From IMG/VR virus record IMGVR_UViG_3300009182_000009, positions 1 to 35,845 of that record: a DNA stretch of 35,845 bases; one strand, written 5' to 3'. The translations under genes and the position numbers were made by a program. The number at the start of each line of letters is the position of its first letter. Position 1 is the stretch's first letter. Under the pieces are notes generated by a model. The model was given only the letters and a program-made list of their open reading frames with translations, had not been told where the DNA came from and ran no database searches. Of the stretch, positions 19,497 through 30,800 are shown one piece after another. Origin of the DNA: a virus.

Positions 19497-22121
19497 ATGA
19501 TCAACACACTCATCTCCTCATTCAATGCAGGGGAGTTGTCACCCTACTTGCAGGATCGGGTGTCGTTGGATAAGTACCGCAACGGATGCCTGCTGCTGGA
19601 AAACATGTATCCCACCATCTACGGGACGGCACACCGGAGACCAGGAACACAGTACATCGGCAACGCAGGATCTCAATCGACACGATCCAGGCTGCATGGT
19701 CTGAACTTTAACGAATCCAACACGGTCGTGATGGAAATCGGCGTGGGATTCATCCATTTCTGGAGAGGGGAACAGCAAATCACCACTGCCAATGCCGTTC
19801 CGGTGGACTACACGGGAGTACCCTTCACCACCGTTCCAGCAGGGTTCTGGTACACCGAGGATGAACTGCGTTCCATTTCGATTCTGCAAATCAATTCGGT
19901 GGTGTACTTGGCACACCCCAACCACCCACCACTGCGGTTGACCTACACTTCCGATAGCAATGTGACCATCGGAGAAATTCCGTACCGATATGCTCCGGTG
20001 CAGGATGTCAATGTCACCACGACCACGGTCACACCATCGGCAAGAACTGGAAATGTTTTCCTCTACCCTTCAGATGGAGTCAGTTCCACCATATTTCAAA
20101 ATTCAGATATCGGTTCCTATTTCCAGTTGCAGCACTTGAATCCAGTGCGTCAATTGTACTTTTCACTGGCGACCAGCAGCACGACCACACCGCTTTTTGT
20201 AAAAGGAAATTACACCGTTCAGACATACAATTATTGGAACGCTACAGTCTATGTGGAGCAGAAAAGTGATGATGGGGTTTGGTATGCTGTCAAAAACCTT
20301 ACATCCAGTGCGGATGCCAATTTCACATTTGGATCATCCATTCCCAAGGGTGGATATGTTCGGTGCAGGATCGTCACAACAACCCCAACCACAGGATCAC
20401 CAAATAATGGAAAGGCAGTGCTGGAACCAGCAGATGGTGTGCTAACGGGTCAAGTTCGCATCACCGGAAGGTCAAGCATTGCCAGCGATACGACTGTGGC
20501 GACAACAGTTGCTGGAACAACGCTGACCATCAACCAAGACTATGCAGGCAACCTGGCAGCAGGAACCCCATGCCCGTTAGTGGGCATGCCCATTTCCGGT
20601 GGGAATATCCCTGCCAATACCACGATCACTGCCATTGCCGTCAACGGCACAACAGGCAAGGCAACCCTCACCTTGTCAAGTACTGTCCCCATCAGTGCAT
20701 CATTCTCGGTAACCTTTGGCAACAATGCCAACTGTGCGACCGGAATTGTCACCCAGACACTCGGTGACACCATTCCAACAGGCATGTGGAGCAGGGGAGC
20801 ATTCTCCGTTCGCAACGGATACCCTAGTGCCGTTGGTCTTTTTGAGGGACGGGTTTTCTATGGTGGAACACTACAGCAACCCAACACGATCTGGGGTTCT
20901 GCTTCGGATGACTTCCAGCAGTTCCTGTTAAGCACTCTGGCATCCGATGCCGTAACATTCACGCTATCCACCACATCGGCAGGGAGAATCCAGTGGTTCA
21001 TTGGAAAGAGCAGCATGATTATTGGAACCACTTCGGATGAGTGGGCAGTATCGGGTTCCAGTGGTGCAATCAATGCTGCCAATATTGTTGCCAAGCTGCA
21101 ATCCAGGTATGGTTCCACCAGTCTCACGCCCCTAGTGGTCAACGAGACCCTTCTCTTCTTCCAGAGGGGCAACCGCAAGGTGCGTGAGATGAGTTATAAC
21201 TTTGGGGTCGATGCCTGGGTCTCTCCCGATCTGACAGTGCTTTCCGAGCAATCCGTTCGCAAAGGAATTCTGGAACGGGCATACACCCGTGTGCCGGACG
21301 GCACGATGTGGTTGGTCACAGCAGATGGTGGTCTCACCAACATGGTCTACGAAAGAGACCAGCAAGTCGCTGCCTTTGCCCGTCACTTCACCGATGGAAT
21401 CATTGAGTCGGTTGCCACCGTCAACGGATCCGGTGGTGAAGACGAGGTGTGGATTTCCGTCAAGCGAACCATCAAGGCATCCGATGGGGTCACCGACATC
21501 AACCAGAGATACATTGAAAAATTGCGACTCGGTGTGCGTACTGCCGTTGAGACTGCCGACAAATCGGGATGGTGGTTCTCGGACTCCGCAAAACTGGTGA
21601 CCAGTTCCACACCATTTTCCACGATCACCGGACTCAACCACCTGGAAGGAAAGACCGTCCAGGTCTGGGGTGACAATGCGGTGGTGGCAATTACCGTCAA
21701 TCCTGTCACTGGAAAGTATGTGGTCAAAAATGGAACCATCTACCTGGGGGAAAGCGTGTCCCGTGCGATTGTGGGTCTCCCATACACATCGAAACTCGCA
21801 CCCATGCGGGTGGAGCATGAACTCAATGACGGGTCTTCGGTGGGTCGCAGGAGCAGGATCCCTCGCATCAAGGTAAGGGTCATGAATTCCCTCGGTGGAG
21901 AGTTTTCTTCTGATAACACCACATGGAGTGAGATGCTGGCACGAACCACGACCGACAAGATGGATGTCTCACCCACTCCCTGGGATACTTTTGAACTGCT
22001 CTCGGTAGGTGGAAACTGGACATACACACCCAATCTCTACCTTCGTCAAAATCTTCCCATGCCATTGTCAGTCGTTTCCATTGTGGTTCTCTGGGAAACT
22101 GCTGAAAATATACGGGACTAA
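19497..22121 (+). CDS. Tail tubular protein B-like nozzle / stabilization protein
   Basis: This 874-residue protein opens with the family signature LISSFNAGELSPYLQDRVSL, DKYRNGCLLLENMYPTIYGT, HRRPGTQYIG. It continues as beta-propeller-like repeats with TVVMEIGVGFIHFWRGEQQI and, later, RVFYGGTLQQPNTIWGSASD and SDEWAVSGSSGAINAANI. Residues about 180-410 (20040-20720) contain Ser/Thr/Ala-rich immunoglobulin-like or carbohydrate-binding-like insertions with more A/T-ending codons than the flanks, suggesting an acquired domain. It is slightly longer than T7 gp12 (794), and the insertion explains the difference. Six copies should form the tail nozzle through which DNA passes. Confidence 0.88.
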   Translation: MINTLISSFNAGELSPYLQDRVSLDKYRNGCLLLENMYPTIYGTAHRRPGTQYIGNAGSQSTRSRLHGLNFNESNTVVMEIGVGFIHFWRGEQQITTANAVPVDYTGVPFTTVPAGFWYTEDELRSISILQINSVVYLAHPNHPPLRLTYTSDSNVTIGEIPYRYAPVQDVNVTTTTVTPSARTGNVFLYPSDGVSSTIFQNSDIGSYFQLQHLNPVRQLYFSLATSSTTTPLFVKGNYTVQTYNYWNATVYVEQKSDDGVWYAVKNLTSSADANFTFGSSIPKGGYVRCRIVTTTPTTGSPNNGKAVLEPADGVLTGQVRITGRSSIASDTTVATTVAGTTLTINQDYAGNLAAGTPCPLVGMPISGGNIPANTTITAIAVNGTTGKATLTLSSTVPISASFSVTFGNNANCATGIVTQTLGDTIPTGMWSRGAFSVRNGYPSAVGLFEGRVFYGGTLQQPNTIWGSASDDFQQFLLSTLASDAVTFTLSTTSAGRIQWFIGKSSMIIGTTSDEWAVSGSSGAINAANIVAKLQSRYGSTSLTPLVVNETLLFFQRGNRKVREMSYNFGVDAWVSPDLTVLSEQSVRKGILERAYTRVPDGTMWLVTADGGLTNMVYERDQQVAAFARHFTDGIIESVATVNGSGGEDEVWISVKRTIKASDGVTDINQRYIEKLRLGVRTAVETADKSGWWFSDSAKLVTSSTPFSTITGLNHLEGKTVQVWGDNAVVAITVNPVTGKYVVKNGTIYLGESVSRAIVGLPYTSKLAPMRVEHELNDGSSVGRRSRIPRIKVRVMNSLGGEFSSDNTTWSEMLARTTTDKMDVSPTPWDTFELLSVGGNWTYTPNLYLRQNLPMPLSVVSIVVLWETAENIRD

Positions 22122-22142
22122 CTTTTCACTTTCCTTCTGTTA

Positions 22143-22619
22143 GTGACGATATTAGATCTATCTGAAATGTCTTCATCTCCCACCCTTAACATATCCGACA
22201 AAATGGATGAGTTGGAGGCACGGGCATCAACCTACCCCCAGACAGATCTTCCTGTCACCCATCGGTTTACAGATGGTCTCTACTCCAGAGAGATCTTCAT
22301 GCCTGCAAACACCCTGGTGACCAGCAGGACTCACCTAACACAGCACCCCTTTGTGGTTTTGGAAGGCATTGTCGATGTCATTGATGAGCAGGGTGTCATT
22401 ACCCAATACCATGCACCCTATGTTGGGATCACCCAACCCAATACCCGCAGGGTGCTAGTGACCGTTACCGACACTCGGTGGATCACCTTTCATGTGACAA
22501 GCAAAACCAACCCCGATGAAATCGGTGAGGAGATCACCACATCCAACAACCCTCTTCTGAATCCAGAATTTCGGCAGGCATACCTAACCAAGGAGGCAGC
22601 ATGTCTTGGGCAGCAGTAG
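22143..22619 (+). CDS. Cupin-like phage tail-region protein
   Basis: The protein has 158 residues from GTG 22143; ATG 22167 is an alternative, and neither has a ribosome-binding site. Residues 35-120 form a single-domain cupin pattern: THRFTDGLYSREIFMPANTL, VTSRTHLTQHPFVVLEGIVD, VIDEQGV, then HAPYVGITQPNTRRVLVTV and WITFHVT. The H-x-x-x-H of THLTQH plus E of LEG are candidate metal ligands. Proteins of this type are encoded among podovirus tail and internal virion genes, but their role in the virion is not known to me. Confidence 0.8.
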   Translation: MTILDLSEMSSSPTLNISDKMDELEARASTYPQTDLPVTHRFTDGLYSREIFMPANTLVTSRTHLTQHPFVVLEGIVDVIDEQGVITQYHAPYVGITQPNTRRVLVTVTDTRWITFHVTSKTNPDEIGEEITTSNNPLLNPEFRQAYLTKEAACLGQQ

Positions 22620-23332
22620 GCATTAGTGCCGTATCAATGGGGGTGTCCTTGTACGGATCCTCCAAGAGTGCAGCACAGCAACGGGAGGCTGCATCCAACA
22701 ATGCCTACCTTTCCCGTCTTCAAGCAGCAAGCACTGCTGCCGTCACCCGTTACCAGGCAAAGCTCAACTACCAGACTGCAATGACCCAGAGTGCCATGCA
22801 GCACCAGAACGCAACGGTTCTGCACAATGCAGCAGGGGTAATTGTAAAAAACGGAGATGAGCAGATCCAACGCATGTATGCCCAAGAAAAACGGGATGCT
22901 TCCGAAATCACGGCAGCATATGCTTCCAGTGGGGTGCAATCCGACTCCGGTTCAGCCCAAGTGGTGCAGGGATACAATGCCTCAATGAATCAACTCAAGA
23001 GGATGGATACCCTCTACGGCATCAACACGGCAGCAGCCGACAAGGATTGGCAGGGAGTCATGTCGGATTATCAGTCACAACTCACGGCAGAGACGGCACA
23101 GCAATTCAAATATGCAGAACAGATGGCAGATTGGAACGAGAAGATGGGCATTGCCAGTGCAGGGGTTCAGCAATCTGTTGCCAATGCCAATGCCGATGCC
23201 ACGCAAATCCAAGGGTACTCCAATGCCATCGGATCCCTGGCATCCGGTTACTCATCGTATGCGGAGCAGAAGTATCGAAGCTCACTGACACCACGCAACA
23301 ACCGACTCGGTTCCGGTGGTGCAATTGACTAA
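22601..23332 (+). CDS. Internal virion protein B-like (T7 gp14-like)
   Basis: This 243-residue protein overlaps the cupin gene by 19 bases. The N-terminal WAAVGISAVSMGVSLYGSSK is a hydrophobic helix, followed by a long Ala/Gln-rich helical region (QQREAASNNAYLSRLQAAST) and the recurrent YASSGVQSDSGSAQVV segment found in gp14-type ejection proteins. It is probably ejected with the DNA and helps to build a trans-envelope channel. The assignment rests on position and composition. Confidence 0.72.
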   Translation: MSWAAVGISAVSMGVSLYGSSKSAAQQREAASNNAYLSRLQAASTAAVTRYQAKLNYQTAMTQSAMQHQNATVLHNAAGVIVKNGDEQIQRMYAQEKRDASEITAAYASSGVQSDSGSAQVVQGYNASMNQLKRMDTLYGINTAAADKDWQGVMSDYQSQLTAETAQQFKYAEQMADWNEKMGIASAGVQQSVANANADATQIQGYSNAIGSLASGYSSYAEQKYRSSLTPRNNRLGSGGAID

Positions 23333-23336
23333 TCAC

Positions 23337-24869
23337 ATGGCACAGATCCGCATCGCAGAAATTCCCAATGCCCCCCAAGAGGTCTTTACCCCTCTGGCAC
23401 AGGCAAACTTTGCAGGAGATCAGATTGGAAACGAGGTCAAGAACGACATCAACCGAGGTCTGGAAGGACTCAAGGTGAACCCGCTTGCAGCAGCAGTCGG
23501 TGGAGAAATGATTATGAAAGGGGCAACCGACATCCAAAAGGCAGGGATGGCAATTGCCGAAGGAAATAGTCGCTTGCAGATGAAAAAGAACCAGGAGGAC
23601 TATGCCTCCGGTCAGATCAAGTTCTACCAGAACCAGATTGCTCTTGGTCAAGCGTTCTCGGATGCCTCGCGGGGGCAACCCGTCGAGCAGTTTCCGGTAA
23701 TCTACAACCAGGTCTACGGCAAGGACGGGGCAAACTATTACGCAGGGATGACCGACAGGGAGAAGCTATTCCAGCAACCCGATGTCATGCACAACTTTGC
23801 CAAGGGCATGGCAGAACAAGTCAACACGGTTGGCACTTTCCACCTCCAGCAGCAGCAAACCAATGCACTGGTCAACTGGCAGGACGCACTTAATCGGGGA
23901 AGTGTTGCCGACATGATTGCCATCAACAAGACGATGGGTGCTACCGGATGGTTCCCACCGCATGTGATGGCACAGCACGACGAGATCATCAAAAACAAGA
24001 ACGATGTTTTCAATGTGCAAAGCATCATCCTGGCAAAACCTCTCGACAACGATTGGGACAAGCAATTGACCAAGTCCCTATCCAGTGGTCAACCCATCAA
24101 GGATGCACCGTTTCTTACCGATCCAGACAAACGGAATCTGCTGACACTCCGACAGGCAGCAAAAACCGATGCCCAGTACGAGATCAGCAACTCCATGATG
24201 AGGAGGCTTGATAACCAAGAGATCACCGATGCCAGGGTGCTTCTCAACGATGAGGGAGTTAAGAAATTAGAACCCGACCAGCAGAAGGCACTCGTTGCCA
24301 GAATGAACAACCGGAATGTCGGAACACCCATCGGCATTGCCTACACCTTGAAAGCACAGCAGGCACTCGACATGTACCCGCAGGCAACCACACCGGAAGG
24401 TCGCATCAAGGAGTTGGATGACATCAGCACCTTGATCACGGCAACCGTGCCAGGGGAGCAGGGTCAGATCCAGCAGGAGCAATTGCAATCCATCCGCAAG
24501 GAGATGGCAACCAATGGTGGCATGCGATCCCAGGATGCCATCGTGAAACAATACTACTCCAAGAAATTGGAAATTGCTGCCGATGCTGGAGCATTCGGAA
24601 CAGTGCCTACTGCCGACCAACTCAAGACACCTGCTGGTGCGGAGATGATGCTGGCAATTGAGCAACGCAAGGCAGACATCAAGGTGCTGCTTTCCAAGGG
24701 GTACAAGGGCAAGCCCATCACGACCATTTCCGAGGCAAATGCTGCACTGCAAGAATACATGCACGGAGAAGAGGCTGCAAAGATCACACCAAGCAGGCAG
24801 GAGGGTCTTGGTGATTTATTCAAGAGACTGCTGCGTGACGGGCAAATGCAGACCAACTCGGAATTATAA
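23337..24869 (+). CDS. Internal virion protein C-like (T7 gp15-like)
   Basis: The protein has 510 residues from ATG 23337; an upstream in-frame GTG inside the previous gene is less likely. It is helical throughout, with NEVKNDINRGLEGLKVNPLA near the start, then repeated 40-60-residue helical hairpins, for example DDISTLITATVPGEQGQIQQ. No catalytic motif is seen. The position between the gp14-like and the giant protein supports an inner-core/ejection role. It is shorter than T7 gp15 (747). Confidence 0.68.
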   Translation: MAQIRIAEIPNAPQEVFTPLAQANFAGDQIGNEVKNDINRGLEGLKVNPLAAAVGGEMIMKGATDIQKAGMAIAEGNSRLQMKKNQEDYASGQIKFYQNQIALGQAFSDASRGQPVEQFPVIYNQVYGKDGANYYAGMTDREKLFQQPDVMHNFAKGMAEQVNTVGTFHLQQQQTNALVNWQDALNRGSVADMIAINKTMGATGWFPPHVMAQHDEIIKNKNDVFNVQSIILAKPLDNDWDKQLTKSLSSGQPIKDAPFLTDPDKRNLLTLRQAAKTDAQYEISNSMMRRLDNQEITDARVLLNDEGVKKLEPDQQKALVARMNNRNVGTPIGIAYTLKAQQALDMYPQATTPEGRIKELDDISTLITATVPGEQGQIQQEQLQSIRKEMATNGGMRSQDAIVKQYYSKKLEIAADAGAFGTVPTADQLKTPAGAEMMLAIEQRKADIKVLLSKGYKGKPITTISEANAALQEYMHGEEAAKITPSRQEGLGDLFKRLLRDGQMQTNSEL

Positions 24870-24878
24870 TTTCTAGTC

Positions 24879-27800
24879 ATGGCAGACCTACTTGACCCTC
24901 AAAAACCCGACACCCTGCAACCCGACATTTTGGCAGATGAAAATTTCATGCAGCAGGAGGATAAGCCCAAGGATATCTTCCCAGACCAGAATCCACAGTT
25001 CGGCATAGTCAAGCAGGATCCCAAGGTTGCCTCTTTTATCAATGAGGCATACGACAAATCGAACCAGTGGCTTGCCAAGACCCTGGACAATGTCGATGCC
25101 ATTCCGGTTCCCAAAGACACAATTGATAAAAAGGCAATGAGGGAAATGGCTGCAAGCTACGCAGTCATCAAGCAACTCACCGGAGTCGAACCCGTAGAAG
25201 CTGCCAAGAATTATCAACTCCTGCAAAAAGGGGTGTCGGCACAGTGGGGTGAGGATGCACCCAAGTCCACGGCAGACTTCCTTGACCAAGCGAGACGGCA
25301 CATCAACGGAACACTCAACTACGGCACTGCTCTCACCAATGCCTTCAATCAAGGGATCACCGACAACGAGGGTGGCAAGATGAAAGATCCGGTCATTTCC
25401 GAGCAGGAATGGCGAACGAGCAATGGGTCTCTGATTGCGTCCAAGGGTGGCAGCACACCACTGGACGAGAAGGGCATCCATGAGGCATTCACCTCCATGT
25501 ACGACAGGGGTGCAGCCATTGCCATGAACCCCATGTTCCCATTGGTCAAGCAGACCTATGATTTCTTCAAGGGGGGAGTCACACCGGAAGGAACCCCAAA
25601 ACTGGATGCCGTCTCCGACACCATGCTGGAATTCGATGCCACACCGTCAGCATCTGAAAGCACTTTGAAGTCAAAGATCATGGGAATGACCGATGAACAG
25701 CAGAATCAGTTTTTCCAGACCCTGGGGCAGTATTCCCTCGCCAAAGGAGATGACAAAGCATCGATAGGTCAATGGTTCGGTGAACTCGGACAAACGCTTT
25801 CTAGGGGCATTGTAGACACGGGAAATGCCATCGTAGAACCACCCCTTCGGTCACTTGCCACATCAGCAGGGGATCTCGGTGTGCTGCTAGGCAACCCAGA
25901 ACTGGCACAGGGTGCTGAAAATTACACCCGTGACCTGGATGTACAGGCACGACTCAAGGATGCAGCCGATAATGTCATCAACCCCCTCCATGAGTATGGG
26001 TTTGCTACCGATGTCATTCGTGGAGCAGTCAGTGCAGTTCCTTGGATGGCAGCATTCGCAGTTGATCCTGCAATTGGTATCGGGGCAATGGGTCTCTCCA
26101 ACATTGGGAATGTGCAGACTGTTTTGCGTCAAAACAACCCAGGGATGTCCCAGGCAGAACTAAACGCCATTTCGGTCATGGCAGCAGCACCCATGACGGC
26201 ACTGCAATCCATCTCAATGGGTTCCGCTTTCAAGGCATTCCCTTGGTTGGAACAACGCATCGCCACCACCTTTGGGGGAGGCATCGTCAACCAGATTGCA
26301 CACATCGGTGTAACCACGGCAGGCATGAACCTTGCCGATGCCACATCCATTGTGTCACAGAAATTGGCACAAGTCTTTGACCCAGAAATCAAGATGGGAT
26401 CCCCTGCATCCGACCAACTGGTGGATCTCATGCTACGACTACCGGAGTCTGCGTCAACCTTTGCACTCATAACCCTCGCAGGGGCAGGCATCCACAAACT
26501 TCAAGGTGGCAAGAATGCAGACCAAGCAAAAAATGCTGCCGTGAATGTGGCTAAAGGTCTGCGAGATGAGCAGGCATTGCGGGCATTGGGATGGAGCAAT
26601 GAGCAGATTTTAGAAGCACAGAATGCTCCTCTAGACAAAGTTCTGGATACCGTCACCCGCATCAAGGGAGACATACGATCTGATGCTATTGCACAAGGCA
26701 AAACCATTGCGGAAAAACAAAGCATCCTATCCAGGCTTTACGCAGAGTCACCGGAAACTCCGACCATGATTGTGCTGGATGATGGTTCCTACCGACTCAT
26801 GGTTCCCGATTCCAAAGGAGTGCTGCAATCGGCAGGCGAAACACCAGACTTTGAGGTGGCAAATTCCAGATTGATTAGGTTGGAAAAATTCCACGAACTA
26901 AAACAACTCCAGCACTTCAACCAATTGATCGACCACATGATGGGGGTGTGGGAAAAGCAGGGGATTAAAAACCGGACGGTGGAAACCCCATCGGAACCAG
27001 GCAAGACCGTACAGGATTACCTCGACCAGAAGGAAAGCACACTCTCCGAGGCAGAACTCCGGTTGAGGGTGGCACTCGCAGGAGGGCATGAGAACGATTC
27101 CCTGTCATCCAGCATCATTGAGGGGTACACCACCAACGAGTGGAAGAACAAGGTCTACACCGACATCATCAAGGTACTGGATCACAACCCCCAGACCTTC
27201 CTGCACGAAAGCAGTGATGCCCACACCAACCGTGCCATCGCAATGGGCAAGTTTACCCATGCCGACCTGGTGCGGTGGATCCGTCAGACCGAGGCAGGGA
27301 TGAAGGCAATCGACGGGCAGGATCACCAGTATCTCAAGCCAGAGTATGAAAATAACCCTGCTGCCATTGTGGAGGCACACACGCAACTATTCCTCGACTA
27401 CGCAGGGGGCAAGTTTGAAGCGTACAAGGCTGCACCCTCGGCACTGAAGGGGTTTTTCAAGGCAATGCTCCGGTACTTCCAGAATGTCCTGGCAAAGGCA
27501 AAGGTTCTCAACGCTGCGATTGAAGCAGGCACGGTTCCCAAAGAATACCACCAGCACCTTGCAGAGACGATGGGTCTCGACATGGGTGAACGACTTGCAC
27601 CGGAGGAAGGCAAAGAGACGGCACGACTCATGGGGGCAGATGTTTCTGATGGGAACCTTGAGCAGCAGACACTTTTCTCGATCAAGCCCAAGGAATCTGC
27701 TGATGATGAAAAGATGAACCCCATTCGTGCAGCATTACAGCAGTACGAAGATGGTGAAAAGATCCAGGACTTTGGTGACCTTGTTGACCATATTGATGAA

Positions 27801-30800
27801 CTGGCAGGGGAGACAGGGAACTCGGATCTGGACACTGCCCTGTATGACTACCGGACGGCAGTTGACGAGGACTACAAGATGTATGGGGGCAGGGGTGATG
27901 CGGAAGAATACGAGGCACAATTCCTTTCAGACCTAGCCAAGGCAGCAGACAACCTGGACAACGAATCTAATGGGGAGCCAATTACCCACCCCGATGGCAC
28001 GGTATCCAATCCCAATGAGACCACGGAACCTGGAACTCCAGCACCGGATACCGGCATCGCCGAGATTGATCCCGACCAACAGGAAGGGGACGGGTGGAAA
28101 GATATCCCGTGGACAGAGGAGACCAATTTCTCCATCAAGCACCTCCCGACATCCTTTGTGTGGATGTCCAAGAAGGAGTACGACAAGATTGCCAAACGAA
28201 CCGACACCATTGCCGGAATCCACATTGATCGGATGAGGGTCGGAGAGTATCTGGGGATTGATCTCCAGGGTGGCATGTACTACCCGACCATTGTTGAGAA
28301 CCTCAAGAAGAGGGTGGTGTGGGCATTCAACTCGGCAGGAGTTGCCAGGACTGTGGCAAGACGGGCAGCAGAGAACGGTGGGTATGTGAAACTCATCCTC
28401 ATGCAGGAGGGGAATGTCATCGGGAACAAAACTTTTGGGAACATCTGGTTTGAGCAGTTACGCAGGAACATTGCTGCTGGATCCATCACTGAGAAGAAGG
28501 CACTGGAGGCACTAAACACAATCCGAGATCGTTACAAGACCAAGAAGGCAATTGTGGACGGCACGGGTGACTTTGTCGTGAAGATGGTCAAAGACAAGGA
28601 GACGGGGAAGATGGTTCCCGAAATGGTCGAAAACAAGAAGACCGGAAAGATGGAGAAGAAGATGGTTCGGGTGAAGGGAACCGGAGAGGTCTACGACAAG
28701 AGTTACACCGGACACATGGAGGAATGGAAATCCCTCGCAGAGGCACAGACGGCAATTCTGGCAATGACCCAGACCAAACGGGCATCCACCTATTTTAACA
28801 AGACCAAGACCAACACCAAGTCAAAGGGTGAGGGCATTTCCTATGGCAACCTACTATCAAAGAAAATGACCGCAATGGGACTGCCAGACGCAGCAACCAT
28901 TGTGGAAGCCATTGAGGAACCCTCATTCAAAGGAGTCCCCAAGGGGGCATCCGTTGCCATCATCAAGTTCGACCCAGTAGCAGATGGTGAAAAGATTCTC
29001 ACCGGAAAACAGGCAGGAGTTACACCACACATTTCCTACAACTATGTGCTAAAGGGTGAACCCGTTGCTAGGATGAGGAAGTTCAAGGTAGTGGACGAGG
29101 AGTTCCCAGAGACCAAGAATCGGATTCTCACCCAAGCACACACCGATTTCCCATTGGAGAGATCGGTCAGTTTTTCAATTAAGCCAGGGGCAAGCGACAT
29201 TCTCAAAAAGTACGAGGGGATGAATAGTGTTGAGACCACCAAAGAGGGCAGGAAGTTTTCACCAATCGTTAGAGACCTGCTCCAAAGGAGGAAGAATGGT
29301 GAGGACATCCCATACTCCGTGATCCAAGAGGCAACCAATGAACACTACCCTGCACAGTTAGTGGAAGTTCCTAAATCCGTAGATGATCTTCCATCACAGG
29401 AGACAATCAAAGACGCAGTTGGTGCAAAGTATCAGTCACCGGATGACAATCTCCCCAAAGCAGGAGACGCAGTTGAGGCACGGCAAGATGTTCCATCGAT
29501 GACCAGGAAAGGAGTCGGGGTGGTTACGCTTACCTCTGGTGATAAGCGTACATATCTTGCAGCAGTAAGAATGGATAAACCGCAGTTTGTGCTGGATGAA
29601 GCAGCATCCTTACGAATCGGACTAGGTCAGAACAAAGCACCTCACATTAAGATCCATGCAACCTTTGCAAAAGATCAAAGCATGCCACCAGACCTTGAGA
29701 CTTGGACTCAAGTTGGATACAACCCAGACAGGCATAGCTACTACTATGATAGGTCTGACATGCGTCAAGTTGTAGGAGCATCCGAGGCATACCAGGTAGG
29801 GAATACGGTTTTTGTGAAGGATCCCGTGTACGGTGACGGAAGACCTTCCAATATTTCCTACAGCATCCGCACCAAGGCAGATGCCGAGAGGGTCAACGCA
29901 GAGTTTGAACGGCAGATGGTTGCATCTCCCACCAAACGCAGGGAGATCATCGAACGAGCAGCAGCACGATTCGGAAAAGTGCAGGAAGACATGGCAAAGA
30001 TCAACGAGGAGTTGGCAAGTGACATGAAGCACCGGAGGGAAGTCAATGCTGCCACCATGCAGGAGAAGAAGGCACGGGAGATCGAAGACATTGAACTCGG
30101 TGAGAAGCAGGAACTGCGTGATGCCTTGGAGAAAAACAAAGACAAGTTCTCCGACCGACTCCTCACTGCCGAGGGGCAGAAGAAGATCTCCTTGGAGGCA
30201 CAGATGAAAGACCGTGCCAGACTCATTGAGAAAGGCATCAAGGATAAGTATGCCGAGAAGAAGAAGGCAATGGAGCAACGCTACTCCGAGGAGGATGTGA
30301 CGGCACTTTCCCGTGCCGACATTCGCCAGGAGATGCAGCAGAATCTGGTGACCTTGGGAGCAATTATACGAACCCTTCCCAAGTCACTGCAAGGCGAAAT
30401 CGGGTCACCCTACACGCAGTACGCAGCACTCACCAACGACACTGCCAAGGCAAAGTTTCTTTCCACGATCATTGGTCGCATGACCAAGGCAATCGATAAC
30501 AACATCAAGGGGGCATTCATTGAGAAGATTGAGGCTGCACTCAAGAAAGCCAAACCCAAGGCGGGGGATAACAAGATCAAGAAGAGTCGATTCGGTGCAG
30601 ATGCCCAAGATTTCCTAGACACAGCATACCGTGCATCCCTCATGGACAACGACAAGGTGGTCGAGGAACTAGATGCCTTGGAGAAAAAGATCAACGATGC
30701 CACCACACCGGAGGAGACATCTGCCCTAGTGCAGGAGTGGGGAATCGTCAACACCTACGGTGATCTCTACGGACGCACGGCACTTCACCTGGAGAATGCC

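Noticed and set aside
21132-21818. Antisense open frame of 228 codons
   Set aside because: It lies opposite the well-supported tail nozzle gene, has His/Gly-rich unnatural composition and no ribosome-binding site or operon context.
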